Origin: DATKZS01 sp035527835 [NCBI: bacterium]
Lineage (GTDB): Bacteria > RBG-13-61-14
Length of the DNA stretch: 34,368 nt
Direction: 5' to 3'
Assembly: GCA_035527835.1 (NCBI GenBank)
Contig: DATKZS010000100.1
Location: 1-34,368 of the forward strand
Under the pieces are notes generated by a model. That model saw only the letters and a list, made by a program, of their open reading frames with translations, did no database searches and had not been told where the DNA came from. The translations under genes were made by a program, and so were the position numbers. Below are positions 1 through 7,884 of the stretch, piece after piece (position 1 is the first letter of the stretch; the number at the start of each line of letters is the position of its first letter).

Positions 1-465
1 ATCCTCGATCAGGTCAAGCATGGCGAGGAGGGATGCGTCAATGGCGGCGAGCAGAATGAGCGTCTTGATGAAGTTGCCGTTCATGAGCGCCATGACGCGC
101 TTCTCCTCCCTGAAGCCGTCGGCCTCGTAGGTGGGCAGGGAGCGATGGCCGTAAATGATGCGGTTGGTGAGCCCGGTCACGATGTAAACAATGGCCACCC
201 ACGAGGCCGGGTTGAGGAGCGGAGTGGCGTAAACATAGAAATGAAAGCCCGGATAAACATAGGCGCCGCACAGGACGCCGATATTCTCGACCGTGGCCGT
301 CAGAAAAAATCCGGCGGAGAATTCCCGCGCGGTCCTTTTCCAGCCGTGGACCCAGGTGGAATGGGCGAAGCAGAGCGCGAACAGGGAGATCAGGCTGATC
401 TCAAAGGTTGACTTGAGATAGACCGCCGGCTCCAGTCCCAGGGACCTGAATATGGCCTCGACCAA
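1..465 (-). CDS. Carotenoid biosynthesis family (DUF422/CruF-like) membrane protein, partial
   Basis: The frame is open from a TTG at 463-465 to the left edge (155 codons), so the C-terminus lies outside the window. The TTG is preceded by a strong purine tract (AAGGGGGG) at good spacing, which is why I chose it. The product is hydrophobic: an N-terminal helix around residues 16-33, then a region reading ENIGVLCGAYVYPGFHFY, then another hydrophobic stretch (NPASWVAIVYIVTGLTN). An acidic residue followed by G-x-x-x-G-x-Y-x-Y is characteristic of the Caroten_synth/DUF422 family, which includes the C50 carotenoid hydratase CruF and many uncharacterised integral membrane proteins. Family assignment is from remembered motif pattern only; the substrate cannot be inferred. 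The following gene on the same strand is unrelated in function. Confidence 0.55.
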   Translation of the reverse strand, partial: MVEAIFRSLGLEPAVYLKSTFEISLISLFALCFAHSTWVHGWKRTAREFSAGFFLTATVENIGVLCGAYVYPGFHFYVYATPLLNPASWVAIVYIVTGLTNRIIYGHRSLPTYEADGFREEKRVMALMNGNFIKTLILLAAIDASLLAMLDLIED

Positions 466-559
466 TTGCTTCCCCCCTTCGCGGACATGATTCCGAATTC
501 GTGAGACAGAATGCGCAGCTCATTACCCCGTCCCTTTGGGGGATAAGGCTCTGAGCCTT

Positions 560-1507
560 TCACTCCCAGATGAGCGGCGCGATGTTGAGGGCGCCTTGGG
601 TTGTGCCTTTCGGCTTCGGGTACTGGCGCCAGCCCGCGGATGTGATATACCAGTTGCCGTCCCGGTCCCGGATGTATTCCGCGGCGTGGGCGGCCAGGGT
701 GGTTACATAATCGCTGGTCTGGCCGGGTCCGCCCCGCGCATAAACGCCGAAGTCGTACGGATCGGCGGAGCGGACGATCACGGTGTTGCTGTAGGATCTT
801 GGCTTGAAGCCGGAGGTGAGGCAGGTGGAGAGGTAATAATAGCCCCGGTAAAAAATCACGAAGGGCGATTCGCAGGCCGAGATGTCATAAGAGGGTGGAT
901 AGACGGGCGCGGGCTTGATGGCATGGAAGGCCCTGCCCCGGCGCGGCCAGTTGGCGAGGTCGCCGGACTCGTAGACCGCGATGGAGTTGTCGCGGTCGGT
1001 GACGTACATCAGCCATTGGCCCGGGGCGATTTTCAGGACCATGGTGTCCCGGAGATCTTTCCAGTCCGATTGGATGACGATTCCCTGGAAAGTCCAATCA
1101 ACGCCGTCCGGCGAGGTGTAATGCCTGATTTTTTGCGGGCCGGCATAAAGATGATAGACGCCGTTCTCCACGATCACGTGCGGCGCCCACTTCTTGTCAG
1201 GGTCCGGATACGTAGCAAACAGCGGGTTCAACTCCCGCATCGGCTCCCCAAGCGAAGCGCCGGCGCCGTGCGCGAAGGAGGGGGTATTGAGAATGTTGAG
1301 TCCCTTCCCGAGAATCCCGATCATCCGCCAGTTCCCGTCGCGGTCCTGGAAGACCGTATGGTCGTTGATGTCATCTCCGAACTGGACGGGCTGGAACAAG
1401 ACCCGGTACGGGCCGGCAATCACCGGCCGGTGCTTTTCCTGGGCCTTCGCGCCCTGGCAGATCAACAGCACCGACACGGCCAACAAAATCAAAAAGCTCC
1501 TGCCCAT
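560..1507 (-). CDS. Secreted five-bladed beta-propeller glycosidase-like protein (GH43/GH32 type)
   Basis: 315 residues. Start is the ATG at 1505-1507, with a perfect AGGAGG 7 nt upstream; a longer reading from 1546 lacks such a site. Residues 1-22 form a signal peptide (MGRSFLILLAVSVLLICQGAKA, broken here as hydrophobic core LILLAVSVLLI plus an AKA cleavage site), so the protein is exported. The mature part shows propeller-blade repeats: an early NDHTVFQDRDGNWRMIG blade, a central RDTMV blade with QWLMYVTDRD, and a third with ESPFVIFYRGYYYLS. Aspartate in the first blade, aspartate in the second and glutamate in the third match the usual catalytic triad order in GH43/GH32-like enzymes. That triad is inferred from order and spacing, not alignment. 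Polysaccharide trimming or an inactive sugar-binding propeller are both possible. Confidence 0.65.
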   Translation of the reverse strand: MGRSFLILLAVSVLLICQGAKAQEKHRPVIAGPYRVLFQPVQFGDDINDHTVFQDRDGNWRMIGILGKGLNILNTPSFAHGAGASLGEPMRELNPLFATYPDPDKKWAPHVIVENGVYHLYAGPQKIRHYTSPDGVDWTFQGIVIQSDWKDLRDTMVLKIAPGQWLMYVTDRDNSIAVYESGDLANWPRRGRAFHAIKPAPVYPPSYDISACESPFVIFYRGYYYLSTCLTSGFKPRSYSNTVIVRSADPYDFGVYARGGPGQTSDYVTTLAAHAAEYIRDRDGNWYITSAGWRQYPKPKGTTQGALNIAPLIWE

Positions 1508-1972
1508 GTAATTGCCTCCTGGAAATATTCTGCCATCGCCATTCACGGCCGGGAGCGGATTGCTCTTGAATGTGGATGGCTCTCTCTTCCTCGATCAATC
1601 CAGGTTGATTATAGATTCTCCTTCCCGGAGATGGCAAGCGGGATGGGGAGCAGAGCATTCGGTTTGGACAGGGCGGGGGTCTACGGGACGGGGGTCAGAG
1701 CCTTAGGGCCTATTGCCCAAATCATTTCAGCCCCGAGGGGGCGGCATTCTACAGCCCGGGGTGCAAGCCCCGGGAAGATGGCGCACGTGATTTTCGAGCT
1801 CCGAAGGAGCGGCATAAGCCCGCGTTAGGGCGCGCCTTCAGCGCTCAAAATGTTTTGTGTGACCGTTTACCCTGGGCTCACACCCCGGGCTGTAGAATGC
1901 CGCGCTTTCGGCGCTGGAAGCGAACTGGGTGGGAAAATCGGATTTGAGCAACAGGCCCCTTACTTGTTACAT
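1508..1972. other. Gene-free interval dominated by a palindromic repeat
   Basis: No convincing gene is present. The open frames here are antisense or repeat-derived. The centre (1741-1903) is a long inverted repeat described separately. The flanks are low in recognisable signals, and I see no clear terminator for the gene ending at 1973. Confidence 0.6.
1741..1903. repeat. Long palindromic intergenic element with 34-bp arms
   Basis: Arm 1741-1774 is the near-exact reverse complement of 1870-1903 (31 of 34 positions by eye); both contain the word ATTCTACAGCCCGGGG or its complement. Inside lies a short hairpin, GCTCC-GAA-GGAGC, at 1798-1810. Elements of this wording recur in many environmental genomes and are non-coding. 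The internal ORFs are artefacts. No transposase is present. Confidence 0.8.
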
Positions 1973-2530
1973 TCATTTCCATTCAAGGTCAAAAATATAA
2001 GTGGGTTCTTCCCGGCCCTCGACTACTTTGTACTTGAACTTGGGTTCTTTTCCGCCGTTCGCTTCAATCAGCTCCTCGAACTGTGCCCCGAACATAAATT
2101 GATAGAGGTCCGATTCGTCGAATTTTCCCGTCTCGGAGATGGTCACTCTGCATGATTTGTTCCCCGTCTTTTCAACCGCCATCTTGGCAAAATTGATATA
2201 ATGGCTGCGGATTACAAAATACTTTTTCATGGCCTCGGCCGGCTCGAGGTTGGTAAGAAAAGTCCCGTAACCCCCTTTGATCAATTCTTTGATACTGGCC
2301 CTGCCGAATTCCCTGGCCCAATCCGGGTCTCCCTTGTGGACCAGCTTATACACGGCCAGGGCCATGCGGTTATAAGCCTCGGCCGAGTACCACTGAGACG
2401 GGAGGAAACCCGAATTTACTATCTCCAGGTCTTCCTCGGTCAGGTGGTCTTTCCAGGGCAGGTTAGGCGACGATCTTATCAGGTTGGCAAAACCCAGCAA
2501 GACCATGCCCTTTACCTTTCTCTCCTCCAT
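1973..2530 (-). CDS. Uncharacterised DUF2378/TIGR02265-like protein
   Basis: 185 residues, soluble, no signal peptide or membrane helix. The opening (VKGMVLLGFANLIR) and the middle (FLPSQWYSAEAYNRMALAVY, then DWAREFGRASIKELIKGG) resemble the myxobacterial DUF2378/TIGR02265 family. In that family an N-terminal KG motif, a central W-Y-x-x-Y segment and a GR dipeptide recur. I propose that relationship with low certainty; a heme-NO-binding-like or V4R-like sensory fold is an alternative. Start is uncertain: ATG at 2530 has only a weak GGGA-type ribosome site, and ATG eight codons later is preceded by GGAGGAG at long spacing. The gene stands alone between two repeat-filled spacers, so context gives no help. 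Confidence 0.6.
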   Translation of the reverse strand: MEERKVKGMVLLGFANLIRSSPNLPWKDHLTEEDLEIVNSGFLPSQWYSAEAYNRMALAVYKLVHKGDPDWAREFGRASIKELIKGGYGTFLTNLEPAEAMKKYFVIRSHYINFAKMAVEKTGNKSCRVTISETGKFDESDLYQFMFGAQFEELIEANGGKEPKFKYKVVEGREEPTYIFDLEWK

Positions 2531-2921
2531 CCCGGTTCCCTCTCCCGGAACTCATAGCGTAAAACTCCCAGAGATAGAACAGTATAATAATGGTCAGGTA
2601 TTTGCAATTTGCATTAAAACCGGCGCCTATCTTTATCCGGCAGTATGTTCGAACCGGCAATAAATATGAATATATTTACTTTATATCGCCATCCATCTAA
2701 CAATTCAGGAAGCATACCAACCAGCCCCCCCCCAGTCAAGCTCCAAATTTATCCTGGAAACTCACTAAAACAAGGTCTGACCTCCGTAAAGCAAGGGTCT
2801 GACCGTATTAATCATTGACAAGAATAGGATCGAGGGGCGGGTAACGAGGATCGAGGGATTGCTGAAAATTCCCTTGATCCTCGATCCCCGCTCCCCGATC
2901 CTCGCCCCGCGGGGCGGCGGG
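2531..2921. other. 391-bp intergenic region with short dispersed repeats
   Basis: No gene found. It contains two nearby copies of AAGGTCTGACC / AAGGGTCTGACC (about 2771-2801) and the inverted repeat at 2826-2905. It also holds a perfect GC palindrome (CGCCCCGCGGGGCG, 2903-2916) just past the stop of the minus-strand gene ending at 2922. The GC palindrome could act as a transcription barrier but has no T-run on its far side. Confidence 0.5.
2826..2905. repeat. Imperfect inverted repeat built of GATCGAGG words
   Basis: Left arm around 2827-2861 carries AGGATCGAGG and GAGGATCGAGGGA. The right arm around 2871-2905 carries the complementary TCCCTTGATCCTCGATC and CCCCGATCCTCG. Each arm repeats its own word, giving a hairpin with internal mismatches. 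It lies directly downstream of the beta-barrel gene and may help end its transcript, but no T-tract follows. Confidence 0.6.
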
Positions 2922-3704
2922 TCAGAGGTTCGGGTTGTAGCCGAAGTTGAGCTTGAGGCTGGCGGCAAAGCCTCCGGTCAGGTTTCCGTCCACCATGTCC
3001 TTGTTGAGCTCGTTGTCGTAGCCGGAGCCTCCGGTGTCGAGGTCGAAGTAGAGGTATCCGGCGTCGAGCTGGACCCAGAAGAACTTGGCGGGCGCGCCCC
3101 AGATACCGAGGTACGGATAGGCCAGGAACACGGTTCCGTTCTCGCTCCACTCCTTGCCCGGGCCGAGGTCGAGGCCAGTGGCTTTGAGGTCAATGCCGCC
3201 CGCGCCGATCATGGCGCCGGCGTCGAAGCCGAACATCGGGTTGAACGCGTGGTTGTACTCGAAGAGCAGGCCGCCGCCTCCGAACGACATGCTGGCGCGG
3301 CGGTGCTGGCCGGCGACCCTGCCGGTCACGTCGTCCTGAAAGCCGAAGCCGAAGCCGCCGAAGCGGAAGTCCTTGTTGATGAGCCCGCCGACGCCGCCGA
3401 TCAGGATGAGCCCGCTGTCGAAGTTATCAATCTTGCGGTCGCGGGTCATGGGCTCGAGCGGATTGACGTTGAGCTGGAAGTACTGGACCATGGGTCCGCC
3501 GAAGCCGCCCCAGTCCTTGCTCTTGGCCGGGGCTTTTTCGGCCGCCGGCTCGTCGAACCTGACGCTGACCTGCGGCCCGTCCTCGCCGCCGACCATCACG
3601 CGGTCGAACGCCTGCCTTACCCGGCCCGACCCGGCCCATGCCCCGGCCGGGACCATCAGCGCGAACGCCGCCATCAACACCGCCAACCTGGTAACCGTTT
3701 TCAT
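2922..3704 (-). CDS. Exported beta-barrel-like outer membrane protein
   Basis: 260 residues with signal peptide about 1-24 (LAVLMAAFALMVPAGAWA). After a short linker rich in acidic residues and lysine, the mature part alternates short amphipathic strands and glycine turns: GGVGGLINKDFRFGGFGFGF, SFGGGGLLFEYNHAF, FGFDAGAMIGAGG, VQLDAGYLYFDLDTG. It ends in LKLNFGYNPNL, resembling an outer-membrane barrel with aromatic residues near the C-terminus. No specific family recognised. ATG 3702-3704 has GGAGG about 6 nt upstream. It follows the exported bactofilin-like gene by 69 nt on the same strand. It is probably the last gene of the sigma/anti-sigma operon, and so a possible envelope target of that circuit. 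Confidence 0.65.
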   Translation of the reverse strand: MKTVTRLAVLMAAFALMVPAGAWAGSGRVRQAFDRVMVGGEDGPQVSVRFDEPAAEKAPAKSKDWGGFGGPMVQYFQLNVNPLEPMTRDRKIDNFDSGLILIGGVGGLINKDFRFGGFGFGFQDDVTGRVAGQHRRASMSFGGGGLLFEYNHAFNPMFGFDAGAMIGAGGIDLKATGLDLGPGKEWSENGTVFLAYPYLGIWGAPAKFFWVQLDAGYLYFDLDTGGSGYDNELNKDMVDGNLTGGFAASLKLNFGYNPNL

Positions 3705-3773
3705 CTAGTCCTCCTTTTTTCGCATCGCGCCGCGGTCCCACGACCAGCGGGCTTAAGTTAATGACAATGCGAT

Positions 3774-4700
3774 TTACTTTTCCGACGCGTCATAAAAGCT
3801 TTTCAGCGCGGCCACGACCTGGTCGCGGAATGCCTCGGCCTCCTTCCACTCGCGCGGTCCGGGATCGTCCTTGAATTGGCGCACCATCACGGCCTGGAGG
3901 GTGCGGCCCGAGAACCAGAGGCAATAGGTGGCCTCGCGGTGGCGGAAGAACCAGTGCCCGCCCTCGCCCAGGCTGTTATGCACCGAATAGGTGGTCCGGC
4001 CCTCGAACTTTTCGCGCAGGCCCGACCAGAAGCGGGCGGCTTCGTCATCAGTCTTGAAGCGGACCACGGCCACCCGGACCCATTCGTCGCGCCCGCGATA
4101 ATTCATCTGCCACGAGTCGTCCACCTCATCCCGATCCAGCGGCATGCGGCCCAACTCAAACAGCCCGAGCTCAAAGACCTTAAGCCCGCGGCGCCGGACC
4201 GGGCGCAACCCGGGCGGAGCGAGGCGGTCGAGCCCGGATAATGCGAAAGTGTCGGGGGGCGTCTTGCGGTCGAACAGGATGCAGCGGCTGATGAGCGCGA
4301 GCTTCTCCGGCGTGAGCGATGAGACTTCCTCCAGGGCCCGGACCTCGCCGGCAATATTGGCCCCCTCCTCGACGTGGGCCTCGCCGGAGAAGACGTTGCT
4401 CTCGCCTTCCACCGCGGCTCCCTTGGAGACCCAGAGGCTGCCGGAGAGCACGGTCAGGTTCCCGGCCACGGAGGCGCCTGGGGAGAGGAGCGCGTCGCCG
4501 TTCACGACAAAAACGGAGCCGCGGACCTTGCCCCGGACCGTGAGGTTGCCGTCGGCCACGACCACGTCGTCCACGATGCTCTGCTTTTCGATGGTGAGGT
4601 CTCCGCGCCGCATCACGCTCTGGTCGGCGCGGGCAAGGGCCGGCGCGAGGAGCAGGAGCGCAGCGATCAGCAAGAGCGCTATTTTAGAATTCGAGGTCAA
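3774..4700 (-). CDS. Exported bactofilin-like (polymer-forming) protein with extra C-terminal domain
   Basis: 308 residues from the TTG at 4698-4700, which gives a canonical signal peptide (SNSKIALLLIAALLLLAP, ALARA cleavage). A TTG at 4739 extends the frame but has no ribosome site. The gene overlaps the end of the anti-sigma gene by 17 nt, so translation is probably coupled. Roughly residues 30-125 are a right-handed beta-helix of the bactofilin/DUF342 kind, with short repeats such as DGNLTVRGKVRGSVFVVNGD, LSPGASVAGNLTVLSG and VEEGANIAGEVRAL. Residues about 165-300 form a separate domain containing DDEAARFWSGLREKF and GGHWFFRHREATYCLWFSGR, resembling domains that sense or quantify small effectors (DUF6599-like at best). 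Bactofilins are normally cytoplasmic; the signal peptide implies a periplasmic variant. Confidence 0.7.
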   Translation of the reverse strand: MTSNSKIALLLIAALLLLAPALARADQSVMRRGDLTIEKQSIVDDVVVADGNLTVRGKVRGSVFVVNGDALLSPGASVAGNLTVLSGSLWVSKGAAVEGESNVFSGEAHVEEGANIAGEVRALEEVSSLTPEKLALISRCILFDRKTPPDTFALSGLDRLAPPGLRPVRRRGLKVFELGLFELGRMPLDRDEVDDSWQMNYRGRDEWVRVAVVRFKTDDEAARFWSGLREKFEGRTTYSVHNSLGEGGHWFFRHREATYCLWFSGRTLQAVMVRQFKDDPGPREWKEAEAFRDQVVAALKSFYDASEK

Positions 4701-5166
4701 TTCCTTTTTTCCCGTCCTTGTCGCGGCTATGGAGGACAAAGCTGTTGGCGCCGATCTCGACGCCGATGCCGCGTCCCTGGAAACTGATGGAGGTGAGGCT
4801 TAAGGAGTCGGCGGCGCCGGTGGAAGAGGATTGCCAGCTCAGCAGATAACCGCCCGCCAGCCCGATCACGAGCGCGGCGGCGCCCAGCGCGAGCGCGAGC
4901 CGGGCGCGCAACGGGCGGCGGCGCGGATTATTTTCCACGGCGCGCGCGGCGATGCGCGTGGGCAGCCAGGGCGGAAGCTCGGGCAGCGGCTCGGCTCGGC
5001 CGATGGCCTGGAAGATTTGCAGCTCCAGGCGGAGCTCGGCGGCCAGCTTGCGGCAGTCCGCGCACTCGGCCAGGTGGCGCATGAGCTCCTCGCGCTCGGC
5101 GCGTCCAAGCTCATCCTCCGGATCCGCCAGGACCAGCTTTTGATATTCTTGGCAGGACATGGTCAT
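4684..5166 (-). CDS. Anti-sigma factor with N-terminal zinc finger and one membrane helix
   Basis: 160 residues. The N-terminus carries the zinc-anti-sigma signature H31-x3-C35-x2-C38 (RHLAECADC), which in this family holds the partner ECF sigma factor inactive. Residues about 88-110 are a single transmembrane helix (LALALGAAALVIGLAGGYLL), placing the C-terminal roughly 50 residues in the periplasm. That tail is rich in beta-forming residues and ends KKGIDLEF. The ATG overlaps the sigma gene's stop as ATGA, so the pair is translationally coupled. A second ATG two codons later is also possible. The periplasmic part is the likely signal-receiving region, but no known sensor domain is visible. 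Confidence 0.85.
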   Translation of the reverse strand: MTMSCQEYQKLVLADPEDELGRAEREELMRHLAECADCRKLAAELRLELQIFQAIGRAEPLPELPPWLPTRIAARAVENNPRRRPLRARLALALGAAALVIGLAGGYLLSWQSSSTGAADSLSLTSISFQGRGIGVEIGANSFVLHSRDKDGKKGIDLEF

Positions 5167-5771
5167 TCCCTCTCGCGGGCCCGGGCCCGTGTTCTTAAGC
5201 CCATGAACGGTTCCATGATTTTCATGAGCTCCTGGCGCGCGTAAAAGAGGCGGGAGCGCACGGTTCCCTCCGGCAGCTCCAGGATTTCCGCAATCTCCGG
5301 CGTGGAGAACTCCTCGAAATAGCGCAGAGTGAGGATGGCCCGCGCCTCCGCCGGCAGCCTTTCCAGCGCGTCGCGGACCTCCATCTGCAGCTCGCGCGAC
5401 AGCGCCATGCGCTCGCCGCTCATCTGGTCATGCGCGATCAGCGATGAAGGGAAGAGTTCGGCGTCCAGGGCCGCACGCAGGTGCATCCGTTGTCTCGCGT
5501 CCTCCCGGCGCAACGCCTCCAGCGCCGCGTTCACGGCGATGCGGTAGAGCCAGGTGAGGAGAGAGGACTCACGGCGGAAGCGGGGGAGGTCCCGGAAGGC
5601 CGCGATGAAGACCTCCTGGACCAGGTCGGGGACCCAGTCGGGCCTCCTGGTGATGCGCTGGACCACGCGGGCCACCACACCCTGGTAGCGGCGCACCAGG
5701 TCCGCGTACGCGCTCTCCTCTCCGGCGAGGGCCTGCTCGATCAATATTGAGTCGTCCGCCAGCTTTTCCAT
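5163..5771 (-). CDS. ECF (group 4) RNA polymerase sigma factor
   Basis: 202 residues from ATG 5769-5771; a GTG two codons upstream is the alternative. Region 2 is clear at about residues 22-90, with DLVQEVFIAAFRDLPRF followed by LLTWLYRIAVNAALEALRR. Region 4 is at about 133-180, with ALERLPAEARAILTLRYFEE and the helix-turn-helix EIAEILELPEGTVRSRLFYA. No region 1 or 3 is present, as expected for the extracytoplasmic-function class. It heads a minus-strand cluster of anti-sigma, exported bactofilin-like and beta-barrel genes, which it probably transcribes itself. I could not identify a convincing ECF promoter pair upstream. A GC-rich hairpin lies in its leader (5794-5822). Confidence 0.92.
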   Translation of the reverse strand: MEKLADDSILIEQALAGEESAYADLVRRYQGVVARVVQRITRRPDWVPDLVQEVFIAAFRDLPRFRRESSLLTWLYRIAVNAALEALRREDARQRMHLRAALDAELFPSSLIAHDQMSGERMALSRELQMEVRDALERLPAEARAILTLRYFEEFSTPEIAEILELPEGTVRSRLFYARQELMKIMEPFMGLRTRARARERE

Positions 5772-5793
5772 CCGCACTATTCCGTTTCAAGTG

Positions 5794-5822
5794 GCCGGGG
5801 CGGTGAAGGGACCCGCCCCGGC
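5794..5822 (-). other. Strong GC hairpin in the leader of the sigma-factor gene
   Basis: Perfect 10-bp stem GCCGGGGCGG (5794-5803) pairing with 5813-5822 across a 9-nt loop, 22 nt upstream of the sigma-factor ATG. There is no T-run, so it is not a terminator. It could limit ribosome access or stabilise the transcript. Function is unproven. Confidence 0.5.
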
Positions 5823-5925
5823 GCAAGGGCGGCCGCTTCACGCCGCCCCTAAGGCAGATATATTATCAGATGCGCCGCGGATCGAATCCGCTCAAAATAT
5901 TTTTCGGAGCCCGACTCGGGAGGGA

Positions 5926-7605
5926 CTACTGGGATGACATGATTTCCATGAGCCGGGCCCGGAGCGCTTTCTTGTCAATCTTCATGGTGGGGTTCCGGGG
6001 CATGTGCTCGATGATGATGATTCTGCGCGGCGCCTTGTAGTCGGCGAGGTGAGCGCGGCACCACTCGAGAAGCTCGTCCTCCGTGGCCTCGGCGCCCTTT
6101 TCCAGCGTGACGAACGCGACCGGGACCTGGCCCTTGACCGCGTCCTTCATGCCCACCAGCGCGGCCTCGAAGACCTTCGGGTTCTCCATGATCTCCTCCT
6201 CGACCTCCTTGCAGAAGACCGAGAAGCCGCCGTGCTTGATCACGTCCTTTTTACGGTCCACCAGGTAGTAGAGGCCGTACTTGCCGCGGCGGACCAGGTC
6301 GCCGGTCTTGAACCATCCGTCGGGCGTGAAGATCTCGGCGCTCTCCTCCTGGCCGCGCCTCCAGTAGCCGGGCATGACGTGGTCGCCCTTGACCAAAAGC
6401 TCGCCGACCGCTCCCTTCTTCACCTCGACGCCGTGCTCGTCCGCCACCTTGAGCTTGACGCCGGGCACGCGCCAGCCGATGCAGCCGGGCCCGGGATCGA
6501 ACTTTTGCAGGTGCAGGCAGAAGGTGGAGATGGGCGAGGTCTCGGCCTGGCCGTAGCCTTCGAGGAAGGCTGCGGGCCGGCGCTCTCCTTTCTTGGTGAC
6601 GCGGCTGCCCATGGCCTGGAGCTTCTTTCGGTACTCGACCGGCATCTCGTCGGAGCCGGAGGTCCAGAGCCGGACCGAGGACAGGTCGTAATTCTCGGCG
6701 CCGGCCTCCACCATCATCACGAACATGGCGGGCACGCCGGTCACGGAGGTCACGCGGTATTTCGAGATGGCTTCGAGCGCGCGGACGGGGTGGAACCGTT
6801 CGAGCACGACGTGCGGCGCTCCGATGGCGAAGCGCATGAGGAACAGGGCGAAGCCCATGATGTGCGACAGCGGCTGCATCATCATGCCCAGCATCTCCTC
6901 CTCATGCGGCGCGAGCCCCTTGAAGAGCGCGGGCAGGCCGATGTTGTTGGAGATCAGGTTCCGGCTGGTCATGCGCGCGCCCCTGGCCGCGCCGGTGGTG
7001 CCGGAGGTGTAGAAGATGCCGGCGATGCGGTCCGGCACCATGGGAAACGGAGCGAGCGCGGGAGAGGCGGCCTCCATCATGGCCTTGAAGGAGTCAGAGC
7101 CGGCGGGAGTGTCGGCCGGATGCTCGTGCAAGAGCAGACGGGCGGGCGCGGGGAAGCCGGCGGGCGAGCCGAAGGCCGGATCGAAGGTGGATCGGTCGGT
7201 GATGAAGGCCGCGGGCGCGGCGTCCTCTAGGATCACGCAGACCTCGTCGCGCTTGAGCTGATGGTTCAAGGGCACGGCGGCGGCGCCGATCTTCATGGCG
7301 GCAAGCGACGCGAGCGCCAGCTCCGGCCGGTTCCGGGTATAGACGGCGACCCGGTCGCCCGGAGCCACTCCGGCATCCTTGAGCGCGTTGCCCATGCGGT
7401 TGATGATTTCGAGAACGTTCGGATAGGTGAGCCGCGTCGTGGTCAGGAAGGCATACTCCACCGGCTCCTCGACAATGATGATCTCGCGGCCATCGTAGAC
7501 CTCGGCCAGGAGATCAATTACATTGGCCATGGTGAACTCGCGGCGGCGGTGGCGGAGCAGGAGCCCGCGGAAGCGCTTGCTGAGCGGTATGGGGGTGAAG
7601 GGCAT
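5926..7605 (-). CDS. AMP-forming acyl-CoA synthetase (fatty-acid/aryl CoA ligase family)
   Basis: 559 residues, in the ANL superfamily that activates a carboxylic acid with ATP and then forms the CoA thioester. Core motifs: YTSGTTGAARGA (199-210, phosphate loop), EGYGQAET (349-356, A5), GWFKTGD (430-436, A7), DRKKDVIKHGGF (450-461, hinge A8) and NPTMKIDK (538-545, A10 with the catalytic lysine). Two positions differ from the commonest pattern: A5 reads GYGQAE rather than GYGxTE, and A10 has Met where Gly is usual. No signal peptide or membrane helix. ATG 7603-7605 follows GGAG at 6 nt. It is divergent from an iron alcohol dehydrogenase and glutaryl-CoA dehydrogenase, suggesting a role in catabolism of fatty, dicarboxylic or aromatic acids. 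Substrate not determinable. Confidence 0.88.
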   Translation of the reverse strand: MPFTPIPLSKRFRGLLLRHRRREFTMANVIDLLAEVYDGREIIIVEEPVEYAFLTTTRLTYPNVLEIINRMGNALKDAGVAPGDRVAVYTRNRPELALASLAAMKIGAAAVPLNHQLKRDEVCVILEDAAPAAFITDRSTFDPAFGSPAGFPAPARLLLHEHPADTPAGSDSFKAMMEAASPALAPFPMVPDRIAGIFYTSGTTGAARGARMTSRNLISNNIGLPALFKGLAPHEEEMLGMMMQPLSHIMGFALFLMRFAIGAPHVVLERFHPVRALEAISKYRVTSVTGVPAMFVMMVEAGAENYDLSSVRLWTSGSDEMPVEYRKKLQAMGSRVTKKGERRPAAFLEGYGQAETSPISTFCLHLQKFDPGPGCIGWRVPGVKLKVADEHGVEVKKGAVGELLVKGDHVMPGYWRRGQEESAEIFTPDGWFKTGDLVRRGKYGLYYLVDRKKDVIKHGGFSVFCKEVEEEIMENPKVFEAALVGMKDAVKGQVPVAFVTLEKGAEATEDELLEWCRAHLADYKAPRRIIIIEHMPRNPTMKIDKKALRARLMEIMSSQ

Positions 7606-7679
7606 TTTTTCTCCGCTTACAAGTTACTGTAATGGGAGCGGGGATGCAAAGTCTTGGAGTGCGGCCCAATGGTGTTTGG

Positions 7680-7760
7680 TGAAACCGCGGAGACGCAGAG
7701 AACGCGGAGGAGAAAAAAATAAGTAATTGTCTCTGAGTTCTCTGCGTCTCTGCGGTTTCA
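7680..7760. repeat. Hairpin repeat, word family GCGGAG (triple-word arms)
   Basis: Arms 7680-7703 and 7737-7760 are complementary at 23 of 24 positions. The left side continues as three spaced words, GCGGAGAC / GCAGAGAAC / GCGGAGG, at 8- then 9-nt intervals. It lies between the divergent acyl-CoA ligase and alcohol dehydrogenase genes. No coding potential. Confidence 0.9.
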
Positions 7761-7827
7761 TTAAACGCTGTGAGAGTATCCGCGCCAATGAAAGCGGCGT
7801 CGTGCCGCCGCACTCCGGATAAGGCCG

Positions 7828-7856
7828 TTGCGCGTGGTGAATGGTTCGGATATGAT
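7828..7856 (+). promoter_or_regulatory. Possible sigma-70 promoter for the iron alcohol dehydrogenase
   Basis: -35-like TTGCGC at 7828-7833, 17-bp spacer, -10 TATGAT at 7851-7856, giving a leader of about 20 nt before the AGGAGG-led ATG at 7885. The -35 matches consensus in only three positions, so this is tentative. Confidence 0.4.
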
Positions 7857-7884
7857 TTAGGGACCCTGAGAGAAGGAGGGAGAC

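Noticed and set aside
536-1828. 430-codon plus-strand ORF over the propeller gene
   Set aside because: Antisense to a gene with signal peptide and strong ribosome site; its end runs into the palindromic repeat.
2903-2916. GC palindrome as an intrinsic terminator of the beta-barrel gene
   Set aside because: No T-tract on the downstream (minus) side and an internal loop of essentially zero.
6004-7230. 408-codon ORF antisense to the acyl-CoA ligase
   Set aside because: Same bias artefact; the protein is D/H/G-rich with no recognisable fold.
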